A stretch of DNA of 64,000 nt, taken from Sinorhizobium arboris LMG 14919. Its GTDB lineage: Bacteria; Pseudomonadota; Alphaproteobacteria; Rhizobiales; Rhizobiaceae. This document shows, piece after piece, positions 10,822 through 19,372 of the stretch. Where the stretch lies: assembly GCF_000427465.1 (NCBI RefSeq), contig NZ_ATYB01000014.1:2850558-2914557 (forward strand), given 5' to 3'. A program made the translations under genes and the position numbers. The notes below the pieces were generated by a model. That model worked only from the letters and a program-made list of their open reading frames with translations. It was not told where the DNA came from and searched no databases. Position 1 is the first letter of the stretch. The number at the start of each line of letters is the position of its first letter.

Positions 10822-11254
10822 GCGTCTCCAGCACGATCGACGTCTTGACGTGCTGCACGCTGTCATGCGGCAGGAGCACATCATTGACGAAGCGCGAGAG
10901 GCCGGCAAGGTCGGGCGTCACAACGCGCAGGTGGTAATCCATTTCACCGGTCAGCGCATAGGCCTCCAGCACCTCCGGCAAACCCGAGACGAGATTGGCG
11001 AAACGTTTGGCGTTGTCGCGGTTGTGGGTCGCCAGCGTCACCGAAATCACCACCATCAAATCGAGCCCCAACTTCTGACGGTCGATCTGCGCCTGATAGC
11101 CCGTGATGAAGCCTTCCGCCTCCAGCCGCGTACGCCGGCGCGAACATTGGGAGGGAGAAAGAGCGACGCGCTCGGACAATTCGTTGTTGGTCAGATGACC
11201 ATCGCGCTGCAATTCGCTCAGGATCTTGAGGTCGAATCCGTCAAGCAGCTCCAT
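10775..11254 (-). CDS. Lrp/AsnC-family transcriptional regulator
   Basis: This 159-residue regulator has an N-terminal HTH (LDGFDLKILSELQRDGHLTNNELSERVALSPSQCSRRRTRLEAEG) and a C-terminal RAM ligand-sensing domain (MVVISVTLATH...EVLEAYALTGEMDYHLRVV). It is divergent from hpd, so it likely regulates hpd in response to an aromatic or other amino acid (inference). Members of this family near hpd in alphaproteobacteria are usually activators or repressors of the adjacent gene. The start MELLDGFD is the family position. Confidence 0.9.
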   Translation of the reverse strand: MELLDGFDLKILSELQRDGHLTNNELSERVALSPSQCSRRRTRLEAEGFITGYQAQIDRQKLGLDLMVVISVTLATHNRDNAKRFANLVSGLPEVLEAYALTGEMDYHLRVVTPDLAGLSRFVNDVLLPHDSVQHVKTSIVLETLKSFEGLPIPARMKG

Positions 11255-11384
11255 TCATGCGTCCCCAAACGTTTCTCTGCACAATCCGTGCACCGATCTT
11301 CCCAGACCGCGCAAGAATACAAGCACCATGCATCGGAACTGCGCCATAATCCAGCAGAGTTTGGAGAATGAGAGGAGACTGACG

Positions 11385-12497
11385 ATGGGCCCGTTTCCGC
11401 ATGACGCACCGCCCCCGGCGATCTCGGTGGACAATCCGGCCGGGACGGACGGTTTCGAGTTCGTCGAATTCGCCCACCCGGAGCCGGAAAAGCTTGCCGA
11501 GCTTTTCGGCCGCATGGGTTATGCACCGGTCGCCAGGCACAGGACCAAGAACATCACGGTCTGGCGCCAGGGCGATATCAATTATGTCCTGAATGCGGAG
11601 CCCGACTCGCATGCCATGCGCTTCGTCGGCGAGCACGGGCCCTGCGCCCCGTCGATGGCCTGGCGCGTCGTCGACGCCAAACACGCCTTCAGGCACGCCG
11701 TATCCAAAGGCGCTGAGGCCTATACGGGCAAGGACAAGAGCCTCGATGTGCCGGCGATCGTCGGCATCGGCGGCTCGCTCCTCTATTTCGTGGATGCCTA
11801 TGGTGAGAAGGGCTCTGCATACGACGCCGAATTCGAATGGCTGGGCGAGCGTGATCCGAAGCCGGCCGGCGTCGGCTTCTACTATCTCGACCACCTGACG
11901 CACAACGTCTATCGCGGCAACATGGACAAGTGGTGGGCTTTCTATCGCGAGCTGTTCAATTTCAAGCAGATTCATTTCTTCGACATAGACGGCCGCATCA
12001 CCGGTCTGGTCAGCCGGGCGATTACCTCGCCCTGCGGCAAGATCCGCATTCCGCTGAATGAATCGAAGGACGACACCAGCCAGATCGAGGAATATCTCAA
12101 GAAGTACAAAGGCGAAGGCATCCAGCACATCGCCGTCGGTACCGAGGCGATCTATGACGCGACCGACAAACTCGCCGAGAACGGTCTGAAATTCATGCCG
12201 GGACCGCCTGACACCTATTATGAAATGTCCCACGAGCGGGTCCACGGTCACGACGAGCCGATCGACCGGATGAAGAAACACGGCATCCTCATCGATGGCG
12301 AGGGTGTGGTGAATGGCGGCATGACGAAGATCCTGCTGCAGATCTTCTCGAAAACCGTGATCGGCCCGATCTTTTTCGAATTCATCCAGCGCAAGGGCGA
12401 TGAAGGCTTCGGCGAGGGAAACTTCCGCGCATTGTTCGAATCGATCGAAGCCGACCAGATCCGTCGGGGAGTGCTTGGACCCGAAGCGGCGGAATAG
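11385..12497 (+). CDS. hpd: 4-hydroxyphenylpyruvate dioxygenase
   Basis: This Fe(II) dioxygenase of 370 residues converts 4-hydroxyphenylpyruvate to homogentisate and so feeds hmgA. It has two vicinal-oxygen-chelate halves. Iron-ligand regions are visible at FYYLDHLTHNVYRGNMDKW (His), GEGIQHIAVGTEAIYD (His) and KTVIGPIFFEFIQRKGDEGFGEGNFRALFESIE (Glu), the last being the C-terminal signature of the family. I start at the ATG at 11385 (MGPFPHDAPP), preceded by GAGAGGAG; the longer frame upstream is noncoding. It is divergent from an Lrp regulator and convergent with the LuxR gene. Confidence 0.95.
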   Translation: MGPFPHDAPPPAISVDNPAGTDGFEFVEFAHPEPEKLAELFGRMGYAPVARHRTKNITVWRQGDINYVLNAEPDSHAMRFVGEHGPCAPSMAWRVVDAKHAFRHAVSKGAEAYTGKDKSLDVPAIVGIGGSLLYFVDAYGEKGSAYDAEFEWLGERDPKPAGVGFYYLDHLTHNVYRGNMDKWWAFYRELFNFKQIHFFDIDGRITGLVSRAITSPCGKIRIPLNESKDDTSQIEEYLKKYKGEGIQHIAVGTEAIYDATDKLAENGLKFMPGPPDTYYEMSHERVHGHDEPIDRMKKHGILIDGEGVVNGGMTKILLQIFSKTVIGPIFFEFIQRKGDEGFGEGNFRALFESIEADQIRRGVLGPEAAE

Positions 12498-12661
12498 CGA
12501 CTGCCGTTTCCTCCATCGCGGCCGATTCAAGGACAGCTGCAGGCGAAATGCATGGCAACCTGCCGGGAGCGTTTCGGTGCTTCACCGCAACGCTCCAACC
12601 CTTTGAGACCTTCGCGTCCGACAGGACGTGCGGTGCTGTACTGAACCGAGAGATGTTCTCG

Positions 12662-13450
12662 TCAGTTGCGCCAGCGCGTCGGCGACGGCGGGTGAGGAGA
12701 GCCGGCGCCTCCGTCGCTTCTGAAATAGCGGGACGCTGCTTCCGTCCGGTTACGCACGTTCATCTTCTTATAGATGTTGCGGACGTGTACCTTGACGGTG
12801 TTTTCGGAGAGCCCAAGGCGGTCGGCAATGATCTTGTTCTGCGTGCCCATACAGATGAGATCGAGGATCTGGATCTCGCGTGTCGTAAGAACGACGTGGC
12901 CGAAGCCTTTTCTGCGCTCCGGATCGACGGTGTCGGAAGCCGTCTCGTTGCGCGCAGAGAGGTCACGCTCGCCAGGATCCTTCGGCGCAAGGCGCCCGAG
13001 CAGGGCCGCGGGAAAGTGCTCGCCGCCCTTCAACAACAGGTCGATGGCGGTGAGACAGACATCGAGATGGAGATTCAGGGGCAAGACGCCATGGATCATC
13101 CCCTCCTCGACCAGACGCGCTACCGGCGCCTCGAGTCCATCCGCATTCTCGACCAGCAAGCCGACCGCCGCCTTCGGATGGAACTCATGGATCAGCTTGA
13201 TGGTCGATGGAAAGGTCGCCATCGGCACTCGGTAGAGCATGACCAGCGTCACGTCCACGAGGTTGCCGTCCAGAAGGCTGTCGGCATCCGAAAGGCGCAC
13301 CACATCCTGGTCCTGAAAGCGTGCGCCGATCGCCTGGGTCAGACACTCGGCGAAGAGGTCCGTCCTGGCAAGCATGACGATTTTGCTTTTTTTTGGTAAT
13401 ACGCTTTTGCTGTCTTCGAAACTGCCCAATCCCGAGCCCGCACGATACAT
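12662..13450 (-). CDS. LuxR/NarL-type HTH transcriptional regulator
   Basis: This protein of 262 residues has a C-terminal LuxR HTH: LTTREIQILDLICMGTQNKIIADRLGLSENTVKVHVRNIYKKM (about residues 180-225). The N-terminal half resembles a receiver-like fold (KIVMLARTDLFAECL...), but I see no clear phosphoacceptor aspartate arrangement, so it may be an atypical receiver. I choose the ATG at 13450 because GAGGAGG lies five bases upstream; in-frame ATGs at 13498 and 13468 lack such a site. It is divergent from the type I secretion locus across a gap of almost 1 kb and is the best candidate regulator of that locus. That link is inference. Confidence 0.82.
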   Translation of the reverse strand: MYRAGSGLGSFEDSKSVLPKKSKIVMLARTDLFAECLTQAIGARFQDQDVVRLSDADSLLDGNLVDVTLVMLYRVPMATFPSTIKLIHEFHPKAAVGLLVENADGLEAPVARLVEEGMIHGVLPLNLHLDVCLTAIDLLLKGGEHFPAALLGRLAPKDPGERDLSARNETASDTVDPERRKGFGHVVLTTREIQILDLICMGTQNKIIADRLGLSENTVKVHVRNIYKKMNVRNRTEAASRYFRSDGGAGSPHPPSPTRWRN

Positions 13451-14428
13451 TATCCCCTCCTCGGACATCCCCTTTGTTTTTACGGGTTTTTTACCCATGT
13501 GGAGAACGGCCCGCTGTTTGAAAATTTCTTCGAATAAAAACTGTTTCTGAGAAAAAAGAATTTATGTTAGCTAATGTATCGTAAACATGGGGGATGTAAA
13601 ACCGCCCAAAAGGATTAGTTTGCGGCCACAATCCTGTCTAAATCGTTCGAAAACGAACCAATTTTGGGCGAATCGGTCGAGGTCCCGCACAGGCGTGATC
13701 ATCAGTGGGGCCTTTCGCCAGACCCCCGGTTTTAAGGGGTGCCGCGCCTTTTAGCTCCGATCAGGCCGGAAAACGTCGCGGTGGTTCCGGCAAGCATGCC
13801 GTTTGACACGCGTGATACTCACATCGGGCTATCGGCGAGGCCATGCGAACCGATCGACCCGGCGATGAGCCCCGCTGGCCGCCGCACGTCCATCCGGGGC
13901 ATTCAGACAGCCGAATTGTCCAACTTGCTGCGGCAACGGCCTGCGCCGCTCCGTTTCGGATTCTCGAATGTTACCGAGGTGTTAGGGCAGCATCCCGACG
14001 AGTTGGCCCTGACCCGGGATGACGGGCGAGGCGCCGCCGGCGGCTCGGAAGGCCGGCGCCTGTCTCGGCGCATCGGCACGGAGCGATTCCCCCAAAAAAG
14101 CCGGAGACCATTCCCATAACCACAATTGGTAGCTTTCACTCCACTGCGTTCCGGATCACACTCCGATGGTCGCACCGACGTTTGTGCGTCTTCGGTCATT
14201 GTTCCGCGTAGCAGACCGGAAGTATAGATATTTACGTTCATATCACCAAGCGTATGACTATGAATTACCATGCGTATAAATTTGGGCGCTTAGTATCGCG
14301 CCAAAATGATATTGCAAGCATAGACGGAATATTTGACTTCCGCTAAATCACTAAAAGAGCCAGCGCCTCAAGAATCCTAAAAAGATGAAAGGGTTTTGGT
14401 GCTGGCTCCCTCTCATGAGGAAGTGCTT
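13451..14428. other. Long intergenic region before the secretion locus
   Basis: Nearly 1 kb with no gene I can support. Two stretches (about 13500-13650 and 14220-14400) are clearly richer in A and T than their surroundings and probably hold promoters. The open frames at 13739-14119 (+) and 13903-14271 (-) overlap one another and have the arginine/proline/serine composition of noncoding GC-rich DNA, so I do not call them genes. Confidence 0.5.
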
Positions 14429-14986
14429 ATGCCCGATTCCTCACAGAAGAATCTTGGGCTCCACGACAACTTCAGTGCCGATGACGAGCTGAAGACGAGT
14501 GCGCTTGCCGACGGCGTAGCGGCGAATGCGTCCAGCAGGTCGGTTGCCGGTGGCAGCACCAGTCCTACCGAATCCACCGGGGGCGACTTTACCTTTTCCC
14601 TCGGCGATGGCTTTTCCTTTTCCCTCAACTTCGACCACGTTCTGGGCAATGGCGCCAGCTTCTATGAAGCCGGCTTCAGCCTCGCCCAGGCCAATAGCCT
14701 GGCCGATCAGGACCGCGCTTACGACATCAGCAAGAACGGCAATGCCGATTTCGGCGCAGCCGGCGAGCAACCTTCTGAGGCCGACGGCCTCACCTCGGAC
14801 GGTTGGGATCTCAAGGGCGGTGACGGTGCCTCCCACCCCTCGACTGAGACGTCGCCGAACCCGGCTGGTCCGGACTTCCACCACGAAATCGTCCATGGCG
14901 CGAATCTTCTCAGCAACGTCGACGTCTGGACCGCCGGTGGCGATCCGCGCATGTCCCCGGCCGCCCCGGACGACGATGCCGACTGA
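14429..14986 (+). CDS. Small acidic Gly/Ser/Asp-rich protein next to type I secretion genes
   Basis: I do not recognise this 185-residue protein. I start at the ATG at 14429 (MPDSSQKNLG), with GAGGAAG upstream. The sequence is acidic and low in Cys, with a phenylalanine/glycine pattern in the middle (GGDFTFSLGDGFSFSLNF, about residues 50-67) and an Asp-rich C-terminus ending DDDAD. There is no signal peptide and no RTX nonapeptide. Composition and position, two genes ahead of a type I secretion ATPase, suggest a secreted protein or a surface-exposed partner. This is inference. Confidence 0.6.
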   Translation: MPDSSQKNLGLHDNFSADDELKTSALADGVAANASSRSVAGGSTSPTESTGGDFTFSLGDGFSFSLNFDHVLGNGASFYEAGFSLAQANSLADQDRAYDISKNGNADFGAAGEQPSEADGLTSDGWDLKGGDGASHPSTETSPNPAGPDFHHEIVHGANLLSNVDVWTAGGDPRMSPAAPDDDAD

Positions 14987-15106
14987 CATGCATGGAGGAT
15001 GCATCGGCGCTGCCGGGCCGGTGCAATGACAGAAGCTCGCTTGGGCGCTGCACGTTGACGGGACGCGCGGCGCGGCTCCCTTTGCTGCGGAAAAGGGAAG
15101 GATCGG

Positions 15107-17158
15107 ATGATGCACTCGGACAAGATCAATGAGATCGTTGCGCATTTCATAGGGCTGCTCCACACGGCTATTGATGACGCGCGCATGAGATTTCAATACC
15201 TGCAGGGATCTGAGGCCCCGAAGGCTGCCCAAAAGGAAGACTCCGGTTCCGCCGAAACGCCGGATTTCCGATCTGAGTTCGCGTTGAAAAGCTACGATCC
15301 CGGCATCTCCTACGAGCTGCCGGCCTACGACATCGCCCGGCTGGACTCCCCGGATCACCGGCCGCCGCCCCCGCATCTGCTCGACGATCCGGCCGCCGCA
15401 GCACAAGCCGGACTGGCCGAAGTCCAGTTCCGGGGTCACGGGATTTCCGGTCATGTCGCGGAGGCCCAGTCAGACCCGGCGACCGATGCGGGTCCCATGT
15501 CGGTCATCAGCCACACCCGTCAGGTCAACCTCGTCCTTGACGACGATGTCGTGAACCTGAACGGCACGCTTATGGAGCCGCGCAACCAGGAGCATGTCGA
15601 CGAGACGCTCGAAGACTTTCTCTCGGAAGCACTCGACGCCTCCCCTTTTGCGCAGATCGACGCAGCCGACGTATCCGCCACTTTGGCCGCGGTGGCGCAG
15701 AGCCTTGAGGCAATCGCTGCGGTTACAGGCTCCAGCCGACCCGATCCGCACGATACCGCCGCGCCACCGCCGGGCGGAAAAACCGGGCTTGCGGAGGCCG
15801 CCGCTCCCGACGAACTGGACAAGAATGCGTTCGGCGATGCCGTTCTGGTCGCCCAACGCATCGAGGGAACTTATGTCAACGGCGCGCGCGCCGAGATTGC
15901 CCCGGACCTGCGCGACCATCTTCCCGAGCGTGGGCACGTCGGGACTGCCGGCGAGGCCGGTACCATCGGCAAGCCGCTTCAGGAGGATCTGCATATCGAA
16001 GCGGGGAGCAATCTCGTCGCAAATACTGCCAGCATCGTCGGCTCTGCCGCAGCCGCACCCGTGACCGCGGTGATGGGCGACTACCATCAATTCGATGCCA
16101 TCTCGCAATCCTACGTCTATGCCGACAGGGATACGCTCGGCGGCGCGATCGCAGGAACCGTGTCCACAACCGTCGCGTTGAACATAGCCAGGTTCGAGGG
16201 AAGAGAAACCGAGGCGCGTATTCCCGCGGAAGCGGAGATTGGCGCAAAGGCTCCGGTCTTCCCGGCGAGCTGGCGTGTGGACGTCGTCGAAGGCGATCTA
16301 TCCTATGTGCGTTGGGTCGAGCAGTACAATTTCCTCAGCGACAACGACAGCCTGACCGTCACCAGGAGCGGTGTCGAAACGACCTTCCTTACCGGCGGCA
16401 ACACGAGCGTCAGCTTCGCTTCGTTTCTCGGGATCGCCGACCATTACGATCTGGTCGTCGTGGGCGGACGGGTGCTCGACCTCAACATTATCAGCCAGAT
16501 CTCGATCCTCTACGACAATGATGAGATCGAAGGCATATCCGCCGGCAACGGCATCGCACTGGACACGAGCGGCAATCTCGTATGGAACATGGCTTCGATC
16601 GAGAGCGCTAGCTCCGCCGGCCGCTTCGAACCGATGCCGGACTACTTCCATGAGGCCACCGACCAGATGCGCAGCGGCGACGGCACATTGCCGGACGAAC
16701 TGCTGCGCGACCATCATTTCGAGGGCTATGCCAGCCTGCATATCCTGTTCATCACCGGTAATCTGTACGACATCACTATCGTGCAGCAGATCAGCATTCT
16801 CGGCGATGCCGATGCCGTCTCCCATGCCGCAGGCAAGGTTCTGGAAGACGGGTCGGGGGCCGCGGTCACGGTGCACACCGGCAACAACGCCGTCGTCAAT
16901 GTCGCCGAGATCATCGAGTTCGACCACTCCAGCGGGGTCACCTATGTCGGAGGCAATGTCTATTCCGACGCGGTGCTCATTCAATCCGGAATAGTCGGGG
17001 TTCCGGACCTCCAGCGGGAAGGCGGCGGGCTGACGACCGAACTCATCGCCTTTATCGGCGACGATGGTTCGCCGCAGGGCCAAGGCGTCGACAGCGGAGC
17101 CGGCACCGATCTGTCGGCGAACCCATGGGGCGACGTCATGCATACGATACTGGCTTGA
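15107..17158 (+). CDS. Large acidic repeat protein, probable type I secretion substrate
   Basis: This 683-residue protein lies directly before a type I secretion ABC gene. It has no Sec signal peptide, no cysteine-rich region and no GGxGxDxxx RTX repeats. A divergent repeat occurs about four times in the C-terminal half. Each unit pairs GxNxxxNxAxI with a later GxxYDxxxIxQxxILxDxDxI. Examples are near residues 298/322 (GDYHQFDAISQSYVYADRD), 429/451 (RVLDLNIISQISILYDND), 488/551 (NLYDITIVQQISILGDAD) and 590/615 (NVYSDAVLIQSGIV). The first 120 residues are predicted helical. Acid bias, missing export signal and context fit a type I substrate. I do not recognise a named family. Confidence 0.65.
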   Translation: MMHSDKINEIVAHFIGLLHTAIDDARMRFQYLQGSEAPKAAQKEDSGSAETPDFRSEFALKSYDPGISYELPAYDIARLDSPDHRPPPPHLLDDPAAAAQAGLAEVQFRGHGISGHVAEAQSDPATDAGPMSVISHTRQVNLVLDDDVVNLNGTLMEPRNQEHVDETLEDFLSEALDASPFAQIDAADVSATLAAVAQSLEAIAAVTGSSRPDPHDTAAPPPGGKTGLAEAAAPDELDKNAFGDAVLVAQRIEGTYVNGARAEIAPDLRDHLPERGHVGTAGEAGTIGKPLQEDLHIEAGSNLVANTASIVGSAAAAPVTAVMGDYHQFDAISQSYVYADRDTLGGAIAGTVSTTVALNIARFEGRETEARIPAEAEIGAKAPVFPASWRVDVVEGDLSYVRWVEQYNFLSDNDSLTVTRSGVETTFLTGGNTSVSFASFLGIADHYDLVVVGGRVLDLNIISQISILYDNDEIEGISAGNGIALDTSGNLVWNMASIESASSAGRFEPMPDYFHEATDQMRSGDGTLPDELLRDHHFEGYASLHILFITGNLYDITIVQQISILGDADAVSHAAGKVLEDGSGAAVTVHTGNNAVVNVAEIIEFDHSSGVTYVGGNVYSDAVLIQSGIVGVPDLQREGGGLTTELIAFIGDDGSPQGQGVDSGAGTDLSANPWGDVMHTILA

Positions 17159-17282
17159 AGCAGATCGCCATCCGACGGGACGGCGAGCCGCTTCACGCCG
17201 TCGGAAAACCGCACGGCTGCGAGCGGAAGTTCCGTTGGGCGGTCAGCCGAGAGACTTCACTCGCAAGCGCAGGGGAGCGAGC

Positions 17283-19370
17283 ATGAACGACATGTCGAAG
17301 TGGTATGCCGGGCGGGGCAAGCCGGAGCGCCACGATGTCGCGCGGCTGGAGCTGCGCGAGGTGGCCGAAGCCGAGGCTGTCGCCCCCTCCGGAGAGCCGT
17401 CAGGGTCGGACGGAAAGGCAGCCGTGGCCAAGTCCTCGGAGCAGGACCGATCATCGGCACCGGCCGATGCGTGCCGCCACGAAGACGGCGTTCCCAAGAT
17501 CGAAAGACGACAGCCCCGGGGACTGCCGCAAACCATCGACAATGATCCCGGTCCGATGAAGCAAGGCGACATTCGCCCGGTGGAAAGCAGTGCAAGGCAT
17601 GAAGAACAAGGGAGCGAAAACGGCGGTGGCAGGAGCACGCTTCACAAGCGCATGGGGCCGGCAAACTTCGCGGCCAGTCTGAACAACGGCATGGCCGCCG
17701 TCCGGCGCAACATGTTGATCGTCATCGCTTTCACCCTGGCGATCAACGTCCTCGTCCTCGCCATCCCGATCTATCTGTTCCAGATCTCCGACCGGGTCCT
17801 GACCAGCCGCTCGCAGGATACGCTGATCATGCTGACGATCGCTGTGCTCGGCGCGGTGGCGCTCCAGGTCGTTCTCGATGCAATCCGCCGCTTCATCCTG
17901 ATGCGGACGGCCGTCGAAATCGAGGTCCAGCTCGGCACGCCGATCCTCAGCGCGGCAGCTCGCGCGTCGCTGCACGGAAGTGGCCGGGATTACCAGATAC
18001 TGGGCGACCTGCAGCAGCTTCGCGCTTTCATCACGTCCGGAACTCTGACCGCATTCCTCGACGCTCCGTTGACACCACTCTTCGTGATCGTCGTCTACCT
18101 CATACAGCCACAGCTCGGCATGATCGTCATCCTGTGCTGTACTGTTCTCTTCGTCATCGCCTATCTCAATCAGAAGGCGACGACAAAACCGTTCAGCGAA
18201 GCCAATGCCTCGCTTGGCCGGGCGAATCTCCATCTCGATTCGATGTCGCGCAACGCCCAGGTCATCAACGCCATGGCGATGATTCCGGAAGCGGTGCGGA
18301 TGTGGGGTCAGGAGACGGCGGCCTCGCTCAAGGCGCAGGTCTACGCTCAGGACCGCAATATAATGTTCACCGGCGCCTCCAAGGCCGCGCGTATGTTCAC
18401 TCAGGTGGCACTTCTCGGCTGGGGAGCCCATCTGGCGATGCAGGGGCAACTGACCGGCGGCATGGTGATTGCCGCTTCGATCATTGCCGGCCGTGCGCTC
18501 GCTCCCGTCGAAGGGGCGATCGAAGGCTGGAACCAGCTCAATCATTCGCGCGCCGCCTATCAGCGCATCAGGCAACTCCTGCTCGCCTCGCCCTTGAACT
18601 TCCCGCGGCTGCGCCTGCCGAAGCCGGAAGGCAGGCTCGACGTCGAGCGGATCCTCTTCGTCCCGCCGCCGCAGAAACGCGTCATCCTGAACGGCATCTC
18701 CTTTTCTCTGGAAAAGGGGGAATCGCTTGCGGTCATCGGCAATTCCGGTTCCGGCAAGACCACACTCGGCAAGATGCTGGTCGGCTCGGTTCTGCCCACA
18801 TCCGGCAGCGTTCGTCTCGATCTCATGGATCTGCGGAACTGGGATCAGCGCCAGTTCGGCGAAAGCATCGGCTATCTTCCCCAGGACGTTCAGCTCTTTC
18901 CGGGAACGATCAAGGCCAATATCTGCCGCATGCGCGACGACATCGACGATAGCATGGTCTATGCGGCGGCGGTGCTCGCCGACGTGCATGATCTGATAGC
19001 GACCTTTCCGCAAGGCTACGAAACCGTGGTCGCCGCTGACGGCGCCCCGCTGTCGGGCGGTCAGAAGCAGCGCATAGCTCTGGCGCGCGCCTTCTTCGGC
19101 AACCCGAAATTCGTCGTGCTGGACGAGCCGAATTCGAACCTCGACAGCAATGGCGAGGCCGCACTTGCCCGCGCACTGCTGCACGCAAGAAAGGAAGGCA
19201 TTACCACCGTCACCATCACGCAGCGCCCCGCCCTCCTCCAATGCGTCGACAGGATCATGGTGCTGCACGAAGGAACGGTCGCGATGTTCGGGGCGCGAAA
19301 CGAAGTGCTCGCCGCGCTCGGCGCAAAGGCGGAAGGCGACCGCGCGCAATCCCGCATTCATGGAGAGTGA
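17283..19370 (+). CDS. Type I secretion ABC transporter, ATPase/permease (PrtD-like)
   Basis: This inner-membrane exporter of 695 residues has an unusual hydrophilic N-terminal extension of about 135 residues. Membrane segments follow (from NMLIVIAFTLAINVLVLAIPIYLF, the start of the type-1 exporter domain with DRVLTSRSQDTL). A C-terminal ATPase has Walker A GNSGSGKTT, signature LSGGQKQRIALARAFF and Walker B FVVLDEPNSNLD. The DRVLTSRS and NSNLD details match PrtD/LapB-type protein exporters, not lipid exporters. The ATG at 17283 has GGGGAG upstream. The adaptor gene follows two bases after the stop. No outer-membrane TolC gene is in the window. Confidence 0.92.
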   Translation: MNDMSKWYAGRGKPERHDVARLELREVAEAEAVAPSGEPSGSDGKAAVAKSSEQDRSSAPADACRHEDGVPKIERRQPRGLPQTIDNDPGPMKQGDIRPVESSARHEEQGSENGGGRSTLHKRMGPANFAASLNNGMAAVRRNMLIVIAFTLAINVLVLAIPIYLFQISDRVLTSRSQDTLIMLTIAVLGAVALQVVLDAIRRFILMRTAVEIEVQLGTPILSAAARASLHGSGRDYQILGDLQQLRAFITSGTLTAFLDAPLTPLFVIVVYLIQPQLGMIVILCCTVLFVIAYLNQKATTKPFSEANASLGRANLHLDSMSRNAQVINAMAMIPEAVRMWGQETAASLKAQVYAQDRNIMFTGASKAARMFTQVALLGWGAHLAMQGQLTGGMVIAASIIAGRALAPVEGAIEGWNQLNHSRAAYQRIRQLLLASPLNFPRLRLPKPEGRLDVERILFVPPPQKRVILNGISFSLEKGESLAVIGNSGSGKTTLGKMLVGSVLPTSGSVRLDLMDLRNWDQRQFGESIGYLPQDVQLFPGTIKANICRMRDDIDDSMVYAAAVLADVHDLIATFPQGYETVVAADGAPLSGGQKQRIALARAFFGNPKFVVLDEPNSNLDSNGEAALARALLHARKEGITTVTITQRPALLQCVDRIMVLHEGTVAMFGARNEVLAALGAKAEGDRAQSRIHGE

Positions 19371-19372
19371 CG

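Noticed and set aside
13739..14271. Overlapping frames in the long gap before the secretion locus
   Set aside because: They have no recognisable motif, lack good ribosome sites and have shadow-like composition.
15107..17158. RTX-type calcium-binding protein
   Set aside because: No GGxGxDxxx nonapeptide is present; the repeats are different.
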